Source of the DNA: an uncultured Bacteroidales bacterium
GTDB lineage: Bacteria > Bacteroidota > Bacteroidia > Bacteroidales > Paludibacteraceae
Reading direction: 5' to 3'
Length of the DNA stretch: 20,968 bases
Assembly (NCBI GenBank): GCA_937911935.1
Contig: CALDQH010000030.1
Span: forward strand, 1-20,968
In this document: positions 13,018 to 19,960 of the stretch, piece after piece
How positions within the stretch are numbered: the stretch's first letter is position 1
How the letters are laid out: the number at the start of each line of letters is the position of its first letter
Notes under the pieces: model-generated
What the model saw: only the letters and a program-made list of their open reading frames with translations
Databases searched by the model: none
Told to the model about the DNA's origin: nothing
Translations under genes and position numbers: made by a program

Positions 13018-13596
13018 TTATTTTTGATTGCTGTTTAAAAGCGTAAGAATATCACTTGTTACATTAAAGGCTTTATCACCATACAAGATATTGTCGCTAC
13101 CTGCAGTGCTTAAAATGTAAGTATAACCTTTTTCTTTGTTGTATTCGGTAACAACCGAGTCGATAGTCGCAGCCAAACGGTCGTTCATTTGTTTTTGTTT
13201 TACCAACAAATCTTGTTCCATCTTAGCATTCAATTCTTGCAAATCGCGTTGTTTGCGCACGATACGTTCTTGTTCGGAACGAGCACGATCTTCTGTTAAG
13301 AAAGCACGATTTTCTAATTTCTTTTGGAAATCTTCCATATCTCTTTGCAAATCGGTTGCTTTTTGATTTAATGTAGCGCGCGCACTTTCTTCTTGTTTTA
13401 GAAGTTCCTCGCTCATGGATTTATACATTTCGTAATTCAACAGCAAAGAGTCCATACGTACGTATGCCACTGCAATTCCACCTTCTGCAGTTACTGGTGC
13501 TACCTCCGTTTTTTCTTGGTTAAAAAACAAAATAAATAATACCGCGATTGCAACTACCATTAGGGCATTGATAATGTAAAGAAGGGTTGTTTTCAT
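13018..13596 (-). CDS. OmpH/Skp-like periplasmic chaperone, N-terminally membrane-anchored
   Basis: A 192-residue protein of the OmpH/Skp family, which holds unfolded outer-membrane proteins in the periplasm. The N-terminus has one hydrophobic helix at about residues 5-25 (LLYIINALMVVAIAVLFILF). It lacks a clear signal peptidase site, so it is probably anchored in the inner membrane. Then follow the family start IAVAYVRMDSLLLNYEMYKS (about 41-60) and a long charged coiled-coil arm (about 60-145; QKATDLQRDMEDFQKKLENR and similar heptads). The body ends with IDSVVTEYNKEKGYTYILST and ILYGDKAFNVTSDILTLLN, all typical of Bacteroidetes OmpH proteins. It starts one base after the stop of the small membrane protein upstream and is followed by a clear terminator. 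Confidence 0.9.
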   Translation of the reverse strand: MKTTLLYIINALMVVAIAVLFILFFNQEKTEVAPVTAEGGIAVAYVRMDSLLLNYEMYKSMSEELLKQEESARATLNQKATDLQRDMEDFQKKLENRAFLTEDRARSEQERIVRKQRDLQELNAKMEQDLLVKQKQMNDRLAATIDSVVTEYNKEKGYTYILSTAGSDNILYGDKAFNVTSDILTLLNSNQK

Positions 13597-13597
13597 T

Positions 13598-13801
13598 TTA
13601 TTCTATTTCTAAGATATTTTTTCTTTTTTGCTCGGCTCTATCCTGCGATTTAACACATCCTATTCCGCGCTGACGCATGGCTTTGTTACCTTCTACGTGC
13701 GTATTGGGAAATTTCCCGCTTTTTGTAAAAAAAACACGGTATCCCATAAGCAGGATAGCAGGCAATAAAATTGCGAGGATGACTAAAAATAATTTGAACA
13801 T
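13598..13801 (-). CDS. Small conserved membrane protein
   Basis: A 67-residue protein with one N-terminal transmembrane helix (MFKLFLVILAILLPAILLMG) followed by a positively charged tail containing KSGKFPNTHVEGNKAMRQRG and IGCVKSQDRAEQ. I recall similar small proteins in many Bacteroidales, without known function; this is memory, not a search. I chose ATG at 13801 rather than the in-frame ATG at 13816, because the latter overlaps a TATATTTG promoter element at 13814-13821 and would add MCRNI before a normal signal-anchor start. Its stop is one base from the start of the OmpH-like gene, so the two are almost certainly co-translated. The context suggests an envelope role. Confidence 0.75.
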   Translation of the reverse strand: MFKLFLVILAILLPAILLMGYRVFFTKSGKFPNTHVEGNKAMRQRGIGCVKSQDRAEQKRKNILEIE

Positions 13802-13813
13802 GATATTGCGACA

Positions 13814-13863
13814 CAAATATAACTTACAAACCTTTTGGGTGTAAATCCTTTTTCCTATTTTTG
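13814..13863. promoter_or_regulatory. Divergent promoters: small membrane protein/ompH (-) and pepD (+)
   Basis: On the minus strand TATATTTG (13821-13814) sits 12 nt upstream of the start at 13801, with a near-match TTTA 20 nt before it. On the plus strand TATTTTTG (13856-13863) is preceded by TTTG at 13834-13837 (18-nt spacing) and lies 46 nt before pepD. The two transcription units start back to back within about 60 bp. Confidence 0.6.
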
Positions 13864-13909
13864 TGCTTTATAAAGAATTACCATAGCGTTTTTAAGTTTT
13901 TTTTACAAT

Positions 13910-15340
13910 ATGGATACAATAAACTCGCAATACCAGTCGTTAGTGTGGCATTTTTTTGAGGAAATATGCCAAATACCCCGTCCATCTGGACACGAACAGG
14001 CCATTATCGCCTATTTGCAACAATTCGCACTTAAACATGGTTTTTTAAGCAAAACAGATGCTGCTGGAAACTTAGTGATTATCAAACCAGGCGAAGCTCC
14101 TGCCATTGCATTACAAGCACACGTAGATATGGTATGCGAGAAACAGATGGACAGCACACACAATTTTTTAGAAGATCCTATTAACACATACACCGAAGAT
14201 GGTTGGCTCAAAGCCAAAGGCACTACTTTGGGCGCAGACAATGGCATCGGAGTAGCCTTGGCACTGGCATCGCTACTTGACTACCAAGGAAACAAGCAAT
14301 TAGAGGCTCTTTTTACGGTCGAAGAAGAAACAGGACTAACAGGCGCAGCAGCCGTAAAAGCAGATTTTATTTCTGCGCCTATCTTATTGAATTTAGACTC
14401 GGAGGACGACCGCGAACTCATTATCGGTTGTGCAGGAGGATGCGAAACCGCTGGCTACTGGAAAATCGAAGAGATGGATTGCCCGCAGGGCATGTTCTTT
14501 GTAGAAGTTACCATAAAAGGGTTACAAGGCGGTCACAGCGGTAGCGACATTCATCTACCACGTGCCAATGCCAATAAACTTTTGGGACAATTCTTAAAAC
14601 AAACCCAAGAAAAATATCCTTTCTACTTACATAGCATCAACGGCGGTGGACTACACAATGCCATTGCACGCGAAGCAACAGCCCTGTTTGCCGTTCCCTT
14701 TGCAGACAGAGAGCACATACGTATCGATTGGAATATTTACATTGCCGAGCAAGAAGATATATGGCTAAAAGAAGAGACAAAAATGCGATTTGATTTAACC
14801 TCTCGACCAGCTAAAGATAAGGTATATACCACTCAACTTACTAACGGCATCGTTCAAGCTCTTTGCCAATGCAAACATGGAGTTATTAAAATGAGCGAGC
14901 AAATAGAAGGGGTTGTCGAAACATCCATCAACCTTGCATCCATCCAACCCAAAGATGGCAACCTGGTTATGGTAAGCAGCCAGCGTAGCATGTACGAAGA
15001 CCAGCTCAATGCATTGGCATTTGAAACCTACCAAACATTAACGGAATGCGGTGCCACCGCTGCTATCTACAACGGATACCCTGCATGGCAACCTCGATTC
15101 GATTCTCCCTTGCTAAAAAAAGCCAAGGAAACCTATCAAGCCATCTATAAAAGAGAAGCCGATGTTAAGGTCATTCACGCAGGATTGGAATGTGGCTTGT
15201 TTTACCAAACCAATCCCAAATTAGATCTTTTATCCTTTGGCCCAACTTTATTGGGCGTACACTCACCCAAGGAACGCCTTAACATCGAATCGACTAACCA
15301 AGTAGCCAATTATTTAAGAGAACTCTTAAAAACACTGTAG
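13910..15340 (+). CDS. pepD: Aminoacyl-histidine dipeptidase (peptidase M20C, PepD)
   Basis: Zinc dipeptidase that splits Xaa-His dipeptides (carnosine-type) and other dipeptides in the cytoplasm. It has 476 residues, the normal length. The metal and catalytic motifs are in order: LQAHVDMVCE (His71, Asp73), LGADNGIGVA (Asp110), FTVEEETG (Glu138-140), LLNLDSED (Asp163) and a C-terminal VIHAGLECG histidine. The lid/dimerisation insert contains the glycine-rich GLQGGHSGSDIHLPRANANK, typical for PepD. The start ATG at 13910 gives the expected short N-terminus. It is monocistronic between its own promoter and that of dnaX. Confidence 0.95.
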   Translation: MDTINSQYQSLVWHFFEEICQIPRPSGHEQAIIAYLQQFALKHGFLSKTDAAGNLVIIKPGEAPAIALQAHVDMVCEKQMDSTHNFLEDPINTYTEDGWLKAKGTTLGADNGIGVALALASLLDYQGNKQLEALFTVEEETGLTGAAAVKADFISAPILLNLDSEDDRELIIGCAGGCETAGYWKIEEMDCPQGMFFVEVTIKGLQGGHSGSDIHLPRANANKLLGQFLKQTQEKYPFYLHSINGGGLHNAIAREATALFAVPFADREHIRIDWNIYIAEQEDIWLKEETKMRFDLTSRPAKDKVYTTQLTNGIVQALCQCKHGVIKMSEQIEGVVETSINLASIQPKDGNLVMVSSQRSMYEDQLNALAFETYQTLTECGATAAIYNGYPAWQPRFDSPLLKKAKETYQAIYKREADVKVIHAGLECGLFYQTNPKLDLLSFGPTLLGVHSPKERLNIESTNQVANYLRELLKTL

Positions 15341-15415
15341 AAGGATTTTATCATCCACTTTGTCTTTATTGATAAAAAAGAAAGGTAAAAACAAGTAGTT
15401 ATTAAGAATTATCCT

Positions 15416-15423
15416 TACATTTG
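15416..15423 (+). promoter_or_regulatory. Putative -7 element for dnaX
   Basis: TACATTTG matches TAnnTTTG and lies 19 nt before the dnaX ATG at 15443. No TTTG at the expected -33 position; the region upstream is A/T-rich. Confidence 0.5.
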
Positions 15424-15442
15424 CAGTTATAAAAAAATAAGC

Positions 15443-16552
15443 ATGGAAAATTTTGTTGTATCAGCCCGCAAATACAGACCAAGCACCTTTGATACGGTGA
15501 TTGGTCAACGTGCTTTGGTTACGACCTTAAAGAATGCCATTACTGGCAATCAATTAGCCCATGCTTACTTATTTTGCGGTCCACGAGGCGTTGGAAAAAC
15601 TACCACTGCGCGTATTTTTGCAAAAGCCATTAACTGCGAACACGTAAAGGATGGCGAGCCTTGCAACGAATGCGAATCTTGCCGTTCGTTTAACGAAGGC
15701 AGGTCGTATAATATCTACGAATTAGACGCTGCCTCTAACAACGGGGTAGATAGCATCCGCGAACTTATCGACCAAGTTCAAACTCCACCTCAAATTGGCA
15801 AATACCGCATCTACGTTATCGACGAGGTGCACATGCTATCGACCGCAGCATTCAATGCTTTTTTGAAAACCTTAGAAGAGCCACCTTCTTACGTTATTTT
15901 CATATTAGCCACTACCGAAAAACACAAAATTTTACCTACTATCTTATCGCGCTGCCAAGTTTATGATTTTAACCGAATCGGCGTAGAAGATACGGTAGCA
16001 CATCTACAATCCATTGCCCAAAAAGAAGGAATCACAGCCGATACAGATGCCCTCAATATCATTGCGGTTAAATCGGATGGTGGTATGCGCGATGCACTTT
16101 CTACCTTTGACCAGGTAGTTAGTTTCTGTGGCAAGAACATTACCTACAAAGATGTGGTAGAGAACCTAAACATATTGGATTACGACTATTATTTTACGCT
16201 AACCCAATTGTTCTTAGACCACAAAATGACCGATGCTCTTTTGCTATTCAACGACATCCTAAACAAGGGGTTTGACGCTGGACATTTTATCAGCGGATTG
16301 CTTTCGCATTTTAGGGATTTATTGGTATGCAAAGATGCAGCAACAGCTAAGTTATTAGAAGTAGGTGCAGGCATTCGCCAACGTTACATTCAACAAGCCG
16401 AATTGTGCCCTGCCGATTTCTTGTTGGATTGCATGGAAGAAACCAACCAAACCGAATTGGAATACAAACAAAGTAAAAACAAGCGTTTGTTGGTAGAACT
16501 CATGCTGATTAGATTGTGCCAAGCCACCGATCAAAAAAAAAAAGTAGATTAA
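15443..16552 (+). CDS. dnaX: DNA polymerase III subunit gamma (dnaX, 0-frame product)
   Basis: Clamp-loader ATPase of the replisome. The 0-frame product has 369 residues: Walker A GPRGVGKTT (46-54), zinc-binding cysteines C65, C74, C77 and C80, Walker B DEVH (127-130), and the SRC sensor motif in ILSRCQVYDFNRI. Domain III follows with the pattern SKNKRLLVELMLIRLCQA. The frame then enters an A11 tract (16533-16543) and stops at TAA 16550-16552 after QKKKVD. That truncation point, just after domain III, is where gamma ends in organisms that make gamma by frameshifting. The tau C-terminal part continues in the -1 frame to 17151 (next entry). A shift would give a 569-residue tau, close to the usual Bacteroidetes DnaX size. 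Programmed slippage, a fixed frameshift mutation or a homopolymer sequencing error all fit; the first is favoured by intact coding on both sides. Confidence 0.95.
   Translation: MENFVVSARKYRPSTFDTVIGQRALVTTLKNAITGNQLAHAYLFCGPRGVGKTTTARIFAKAINCEHVKDGEPCNECESCRSFNEGRSYNIYELDAASNNGVDSIRELIDQVQTPPQIGKYRIYVIDEVHMLSTAAFNAFLKTLEEPPSYVIFILATTEKHKILPTILSRCQVYDFNRIGVEDTVAHLQSIAQKEGITADTDALNIIAVKSDGGMRDALSTFDQVVSFCGKNITYKDVVENLNILDYDYYFTLTQLFLDHKMTDALLLFNDILNKGFDAGHFISGLLSHFRDLLVCKDAATAKLLEVGAGIRQRYIQQAELCPADFLLDCMEETNQTELEYKQSKNKRLLVELMLIRLCQATDQKKKVD
16533..16543 (+). promoter_or_regulatory. A11 slippery tract, putative dnaX recoding or transcriptional slippage site
   Basis: Eleven consecutive A at the end of domain III. 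The 0 frame reads CAA-AAA-AAA-AAA-GTA-GAT-TAA; the -1 frame reads TCA-AAA-AAA-AAA-AGT and stays open for about 200 codons. One extra A, or two fewer, joins the frames. No Shine-Dalgarno-like stimulator is seen 10-14 nt upstream, and only a weak hairpin is possible downstream, which favours RNA polymerase slippage over ribosomal frameshifting. Confidence 0.6.
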
Positions 16553-17151
16553 GACGCAGAGGCAAACGCGCACTACAACCATTTACTTCGACGACAACCA
16601 CAACAACCCCGGCTACAACGCCTACGACTGCACCTATCCAGGTACAATCCCCCAAAAAGGAGGCAGAGATCCCTACACCTAAAATAGTAGCGACAAACAT
16701 ATCGCCTGCCAACAAAGAAAAGATAGGAAGGTTATTTGGTTCTATTCACAGAAGTAGCAACTTGGCGCAAAAAGCCACCCAGAACCAAACAGAAAAACGA
16801 GACAAAGCCTATACACCTACTCAAATTGAGGAAGCGTGGTATCGATTTGTATCTCATATTCCAGAGCAAGCCGACCTACATTTCTTATTCGGCAAAGCTC
16901 CAAAATACCAAAATCACACCCTAACGGTAGAAATAGACAACTCTGTGGTTTTACATAAAATGCAAGTGCTATTACAGCGACTTACCATTTACCTAAGAAA
17001 TGCCGTAGAAAATGATTACATCACCATTGAACTAAAAGAGGTAGAGGGGAAAGCACAACCGCGCACTCCGCGCGAAAAAGCACGCGCCATGAACGAAAGC
17101 AATGGTAATCTGATGAAACTATTTACCAGTTGGGGACTTCGATTAACTTAA
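16534..17151 (+). CDS. dnaX: C-terminal part of DNA polymerase III tau, in the -1 frame of dnaX
   Basis: This frame has no convincing start of its own (the first start-type codon is GTG at 16516, inside dnaX) and is best read as the continuation of dnaX after the A11 tract. It begins with a basic run SRLRRRGKRALQP, then a Thr/Pro linker (TSTTTTTTPATTPTTAP) and a charged spacer. A folded C-terminal domain of about 110 residues follows: PTQIEEAWYRFVSHIPEQAD, LTVEIDNSVVLHKMQVLLQR, LTIYLRNAVENDYITIELKE, ending KARAMNESNGNLMKLFTSWG. The layout matches the C-terminal domain of Bacteroidetes tau, which in the E. coli system ties the clamp loader to the polymerase and DnaB. Codon use looks normal, so the segment is under coding selection and not debris. 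Confidence 0.75.
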   Translation, partial: KKKSRLRRRGKRALQPFTSTTTTTTPATTPTTAPIQVQSPKKEAEIPTPKIVATNISPANKEKIGRLFGSIHRSSNLAQKATQNQTEKRDKAYTPTQIEEAWYRFVSHIPEQADLHFLFGKAPKYQNHTLTVEIDNSVVLHKMQVLLQRLTIYLRNAVENDYITIELKEVEGKAQPRTPREKARAMNESNGNLMKLFTSWGLRLT

Positions 17152-17223
17152 CTACGGCAAATTTACCACAAGCACTTTCCTTATCGGTCAACAATACTTA
17201 GACAAACACAGTGAGCAGAAATA

Positions 17224-17940
17224 TCACTTGGTACTTTGTGATAGGTCGTTCATAAGCGATACCGTATGGCATGCCACCAAGGCTGCCGTCTCGACACGCA
17301 AACGACTTTCACCCAAACTAACGGGCACAAAGCCTGCTTTTAGTGCTATTTGAACTTCTTCTTCGCTAAAGTCGCCCTCGGGTCCAATCATTACCAAGAC
17401 TTTTTTTCCTGGTTTGATGGACGATGCCAAAAATTGTTTTTCGCTTTCGTGGCAATGCGCAATAAATTTTTGATCGGCATCGGCATTTTTTATCCATTCT
17501 TTAAAGGAGGCAGGCTCGTTTAGCACCGTTAATGTTGGCTGAATGGATTGTTTCATAGCAGAAACTAAGATTCGTTGCAAACGATCGGTTTTAAGGTTCT
17601 TACGCTCCGAATAGCGACAATAAATAGGTGATATTTCGTCGATGCCTATTTCGGCTGCCTTTTCGAAAAACCATTCCAAACGATCCATATTCTTGGTGGG
17701 CGCAATGGCAATGTGCAAATAATAATCCCGTTGCGATGCCGTGTTTTGCACCTGCAAGGAATTTACCAAACATTTTTTAGAATCGGCTATGGCTATAGTT
17801 GCCACATACACACCACCTTTTCCATCTACAATTTGAATTGTTGCGCCTACATCTAAACGCAAGACCCGAACTGCATGATGCGATTCTTCTTCGGGCAACA
17901 CAGGCGTGGTGGCTATATCAGGAGCATAAAATACGTGCAT
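17224..17940 (-). CDS. rsmE: 16S rRNA (uracil-1498-N3)-methyltransferase
   Basis: SAM-dependent methyltransferase of the SPOUT family that modifies U1498 of 16S rRNA. It has 238 residues, the expected size. The N-terminal PUA-like domain includes ESHHAVRVLRLDVGATIQIVDGKG (split here as ESHHAVRVLR and DVGATIQIVDGKG). The knotted SAM-binding C-terminal part has EKAAEIGIDEISPI (93-106), MIGPEGDFSEEEV (184-196) and the signature LGESRLRVETAA (209-220). It begins 2 bp after mtnN and is the last gene of the cstA-pepA-like-mtnN-rsmE unit. No strong terminator is evident at its end; a short hairpin (TATCAC and GTGATA, about 17221-17243) overlaps its last codons. Confidence 0.95.
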   Translation of the reverse strand: MHVFYAPDIATTPVLPEEESHHAVRVLRLDVGATIQIVDGKGGVYVATIAIADSKKCLVNSLQVQNTASQRDYYLHIAIAPTKNMDRLEWFFEKAAEIGIDEISPIYCRYSERKNLKTDRLQRILVSAMKQSIQPTLTVLNEPASFKEWIKNADADQKFIAHCHESEKQFLASSIKPGKKVLVMIGPEGDFSEEEVQIALKAGFVPVSLGESRLRVETAALVACHTVSLMNDLSQSTK

Positions 17941-17942
17941 AA

Positions 17943-18578
17943 TTACAATGCTTCTAAAACGGTTTTAACTAACTCAAAGTTCTTTTTAGGGGCATCCGTC
18001 CAGAAATTAGCGTATTGGTCTGCATGGTCATCTACCCAGGGTGTATCGCTAATAATACGCAGACTGATAAATGGCACTTGCTTTTTGGCACACACGTGCG
18101 CAATAGCATTCGATTCCATATCAACAAAAAGTGCTTCTGGGTATTTTTCTTTTATCTGGAACAATTCTGCTGGAGTTGTGATAAACTGGTCGCCTGTACA
18201 ACCCAAGCCGAATTTTACGTCTGTGCGACTACCTGCAACTTGTTTTGCCACTTGCAATGCATACACATCTGCCTGGATAAACCTTTCAAATCCTAACTCT
18301 TTTAAGTGATCGGACACTTCACCAGCATAAAAATCGTGGTAGCACGTTTGGCTACCAATAACCAAATCTGCCACGTTTAAGCAGGTATCAATACCACCTG
18401 CCACACCGCTGTTAATAACCAAATCGGGGTGATGCTCATTGAGCAAGTTGATTGTAGCAATAGCAGCATTGACTTTACCAATGCCGCTTTTTACTAAAAA
18501 TATCTCGTGCTGTGGCAATTGAATACCTTGGAGTAGTTCAAACTCCTTGTCCATTGCCACGATAATTCCAATCTTCAT
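17943..18578 (-). CDS. mtnN: 5'-methylthioadenosine/S-adenosylhomocysteine nucleosidase
   Basis: Hydrolyses the N-glycosidic bond of methylthioadenosine and S-adenosylhomocysteine, products of SAM use. It has 211 residues, slightly shorter than E. coli MtnN (~230). Family residues are present: Glu12 in MDKEFELL, the nucleoside-site glycines in NSGVAGGIDTCLNVADLVIG (57-76), Glu155 in VDMESNAIAHVC (152-163), and the general acid Asp178 in RIISDTPWVDDHA. A role as futalosine hydrolase (MqnB) is a possible alternative, as the families are related; the VDMES and ISD motifs fit MtnN better. It starts 11 bp after the aminopeptidase gene and ends 2 bp before rsmE, a SAM-dependent methyltransferase, a functionally consistent pairing. 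Confidence 0.9.
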   Translation of the reverse strand: MKIGIIVAMDKEFELLQGIQLPQHEIFLVKSGIGKVNAAIATINLLNEHHPDLVINSGVAGGIDTCLNVADLVIGSQTCYHDFYAGEVSDHLKELGFERFIQADVYALQVAKQVAGSRTDVKFGLGCTGDQFITTPAELFQIKEKYPEALFVDMESNAIAHVCAKKQVPFISLRIISDTPWVDDHADQYANFWTDAPKKNFELVKTVLEAL

Positions 18579-18589
18579 ACAGAAAAAAA

Positions 18590-19960
18590 TTATTTTATAA
18601 ATGCAGCAAAAGCCTTATAGGTCATATATACATCCAACTTGGCGACTACCTCGTATGGTGCGTGCATCGACAAAACAGGAACACCCACATCCACTACATC
18701 AACATTTAGGTTGGCAATGTAGGCTGCAACTGTACCGCCACCACCAAGATCAACACGACCTAATTCTCCCGTTTGCCATACAACCTGGTTAGCGTCCAAC
18801 AAATGGTGTACCTCGGCAATAAATTCGGCATGCGCATCAGAAGAACCCGACTTGCCGCGCGCCCCTGTAAATTTAGTCACCACAACACCTCGATTGCAGA
18901 ACGACGAGTTAGCAGCCTCGAATACATCGGGGAAAGTTGGATCGTAAGCCGAGTTTACATCGGCAGACAAACATTTAGAAGCCGATAAAACAACGCGTGC
19001 TTTGCTTCCTAAAGTTTCGGCAATATCTTCGATAAAGTATGCCATAAACGACGATTCCAAACCTGTATTACCACAGCTTCCAATTTCTTCTTTATCTGCC
19101 AACACGCACAAGGCTGTATGCGTTGGATTCTCCAGTTCCAAAATAGCTTTTAAAGCCGTATATGAGCAAACGCGATCGTCGTGACCATAGGCTCCAATCA
19201 TGCTGCGATCCAAACCTACATCCTTCGCTTTCATAGCTGGCACTGCCGATAATTCTGCCGAACGAAAATCTTTTTCGGTAATGCCATACTTTTCGTTTAG
19301 AATCTGAAGAATCTGTTCTTTTACCAGACATTTCGCATCGGTTTCGTCTGTTACAGGCATCGAACCGATTAACAAATTCAATTCTTCACCTTTGATAAGT
19401 TCGGGCGCAGTACGCTTCATTTGATCTTGCGCCAAGTGAGGCAACAAATCGGTAATGTAAAGCACGGGGTCGTTTTCGTCTTCGCCTATACATACTTCTT
19501 TTTTGGTTCCGTCTGCCAAGAAAACCACACCATGTAGTGACAAAGGCATGCTTACCCATTGATACTTTTTGATGCCACCATAATAGTGAGTTTTAAAGTA
19601 CGCCAACTCGTCTTTTTCGTAAAGTGGGTTTTGTTTTAAATCCAATCGACATGCATCGATATGAGCTGCCAAAATACGCACTCCCTCGCTGATAGGCGCA
19701 CTACCAATTACAGCCAAGATAATGGATTTATTACGATTTTGATAGTAAATCTTATCGCCAGATTTTAAAGGCATACCCCATGAAAAAGGCTTAAAGCCAG
19801 CTTTTTCTGCCATTTCTACGGTAACTTGTACTGCCTCACGCTCGGTTTTAGCTTGATCCAAGAATGTTTTATAGGCATCACAAAATTGAAAAGCTACCTG
19901 TTGTTCTTGCTTATCGATTTCGGTAGCAATATGGGGTTGTTTATACGTTAATTTAGTCAT
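18590..19960 (-). CDS. M18 family aminopeptidase
   Basis: Cytosolic dinuclear zinc aminopeptidase of family M18 (aspartyl-aminopeptidase-like), removing N-terminal residues from peptides. It has 456 residues, normal for the family. Metal and catalytic motifs in order: ILAAHIDACRLDLK (His100, Asp102), YGHDDRVCSYTALKAI (bridging Asp), ADKEEIGSCGNTG (catalytic and metal Glu), SADVNSAYDPTFPDVFEAAN, and the C-terminal metal His in LSMHAPYEV. Usual M18 proteins read SAHTD at the first site; here AAHID keeps the His and Asp. The ATG at 19960 overlaps the TGA stop of cstA (ATGA, 19957-19960), indicating translational coupling. Peptide uptake or pyruvate transport by CstA and peptide cleavage here would fit one catabolic role. 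Confidence 0.93.
   Translation of the reverse strand: MTKLTYKQPHIATEIDKQEQQVAFQFCDAYKTFLDQAKTEREAVQVTVEMAEKAGFKPFSWGMPLKSGDKIYYQNRNKSIILAVIGSAPISEGVRILAAHIDACRLDLKQNPLYEKDELAYFKTHYYGGIKKYQWVSMPLSLHGVVFLADGTKKEVCIGEDENDPVLYITDLLPHLAQDQMKRTAPELIKGEELNLLIGSMPVTDETDAKCLVKEQILQILNEKYGITEKDFRSAELSAVPAMKAKDVGLDRSMIGAYGHDDRVCSYTALKAILELENPTHTALCVLADKEEIGSCGNTGLESSFMAYFIEDIAETLGSKARVVLSASKCLSADVNSAYDPTFPDVFEAANSSFCNRGVVVTKFTGARGKSGSSDAHAEFIAEVHHLLDANQVVWQTGELGRVDLGGGGTVAAYIANLNVDVVDVGVPVLSMHAPYEVVAKLDVYMTYKAFAAFIK

Noticed and set aside
13802..13816. Earlier ATG for the small membrane protein
   Set aside because: The bases form the TATATTTG promoter element and immediate start region; the start at 13801 gives a normal membrane-anchor N-terminus.
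16516..17151. Independent gene starting at GTG 16516
   Set aside because: The start lies in the middle of conserved dnaX sequence, and the protein is the expected tau C-terminus; it is better explained as the -1 continuation of dnaX.
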